Positions 6,413 through 6,801 of a DNA stretch of 6,801 nt are shown here, in pieces. The stretch's first letter is position 1. Every line of letters begins with the position of its first letter. The stretch covers positions 1-6,801 of the forward strand of contig JAURQA010000276.1 of assembly GCA_030836345.1 (NCBI GenBank), written 5' to 3'. A program made the translations under genes and the position numbers. The notes under the pieces were generated by a model. That model did no database searches and was not told where the DNA came from. It was given only the letters and a program-made list of their open reading frames with translations. Origin of the DNA: Bacteroidota bacterium (lineage in GTDB: Bacteria > Bacteroidota > Bacteroidia > NS11-12g > UBA955).

Positions 6413-6801
6413 ATGCACGTAGTCAAATCAATAGTATTCTCACTGATCGTTGTGGGCCTATTATCTTGCGGTGAATACCAAAAGATATACAAGGGAAATG
6501 ATCGATCTGAGAAATACAATATGGCTATGAAAAAGTTCGCTGATAAAGAGTACCTTAAATCGGTTCAACTTTTTGAGCAACTTCGTGATATGTATGGCAA
6601 TAGAGATAGTCTCGAAAATGTGTATTATCACATAGCTCAGTGCTATTACGGGTTACGCGATTACTCATATGCATCATTGATTTTTAAAGATTACACCGAG
6701 AACTTTACTCAAAACAAAAGAGCTATTGAATGCGCTTACATGGCTTTGTATTGTGATTATTTCACAGTAGGTCCTGCTGATTTAGATCAATCAGAAACCA
6801 A
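6413..6801 (+). CDS. bamD: Outer membrane protein assembly factor BamD, N-terminal part
   Basis: The frame opens at ATG 6413 and runs off the window after 129 codons and two bases. Family members are roughly 270-290 residues, so somewhat under half is visible. The product is a TPR lipoprotein of the BAM complex, which inserts beta-barrel proteins into the outer membrane from the periplasmic side together with BamA. Visible evidence: a lipoprotein signal peptide MHVVKSIVFSLIVVGLLSCG with lipobox L16-L-S-C19; then EYQKIYKGNDRSEKYNMAMK, which resembles the start of Bacteroidota BamD; then TPR-like helices (about 36-62, 69-96 and 100 onward) with the family-typical Y-Y-H-I-A-Q-C-Y-Y-G pattern. 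The last visible segment, VGPADLDQSET, fits the S-P-x-x-x-L-D-Q signature of this family. The gene lies 64 bp after the hydrolase stop, with its own candidate -7 box. No Shine-Dalgarno sequence is present. Confidence 0.85.
   Translation, partial: MHVVKSIVFSLIVVGLLSCGEYQKIYKGNDRSEKYNMAMKKFADKEYLKSVQLFEQLRDMYGNRDSLENVYYHIAQCYYGLRDYSYASLIFKDYTENFTQNKRAIECAYMALYCDYFTVGPADLDQSET

Noticed and set aside
1..6801. A novel multi-gene defence or mobile system
   Set aside because: All four genes fit known housekeeping or accessory families, with no transposase, integrase, toxin, reverse transcriptase, CRISPR or phage-like gene visible.

Overview
The window reads as chromosomal DNA from a member of the Bacteroidota, most likely a Flavobacteriales-type lineage. 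This rests on a low-GC sequence, no Shine-Dalgarno-like purine tracts before the starts, a TAnnTTTG-type promoter box before the last gene, and four proteins that all look like Bacteroidota versions of their families. The lineage call is inference from family resemblance, not from a search.

Layout, all on the + strand. Positions 1-129 hold the last 42 codons of a periplasmic adaptor (HlyD/MacA-like) of an efflux system. Positions 130-236 hold a 7-bp-period tandem array (138-165) and then a very AT-rich stretch of about 86% A+T. Positions 237-3323 encode a 1028-residue C-family DNA polymerase (DnaE-like alpha subunit) with a decayed PHP domain. A second 7-bp-period array (3320-3347) begins at its stop codon and supplies it. 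Positions 3430-6348 encode a secreted 972-residue fusion of a NagZ-like family 3 glycoside hydrolase and a serine beta-lactamase/S12-type hydrolase. Positions 6413-6801 hold the first 129 codons of the lipoprotein BamD, cut by the window end.

How the genes relate. The fusion hydrolase (peptidoglycan turnover) and BamD (outer-membrane protein insertion) are both envelope functions. They are codirectional and 64 bp apart, but bamD appears to have its own promoter box. The polymerase has no obvious functional link to its neighbours: no imuA, imuB, dinB or lexA is seen beside it, and both its 3' end and that of the preceding gene carry heptad arrays. I see no tRNA, rRNA, CRISPR, insertion sequence or phage gene, and no convincing undescribed multi-gene system. 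The least ordinary items are the two heptad arrays, one of which places TAG in all six reading frames, and the two-enzyme fusion protein.
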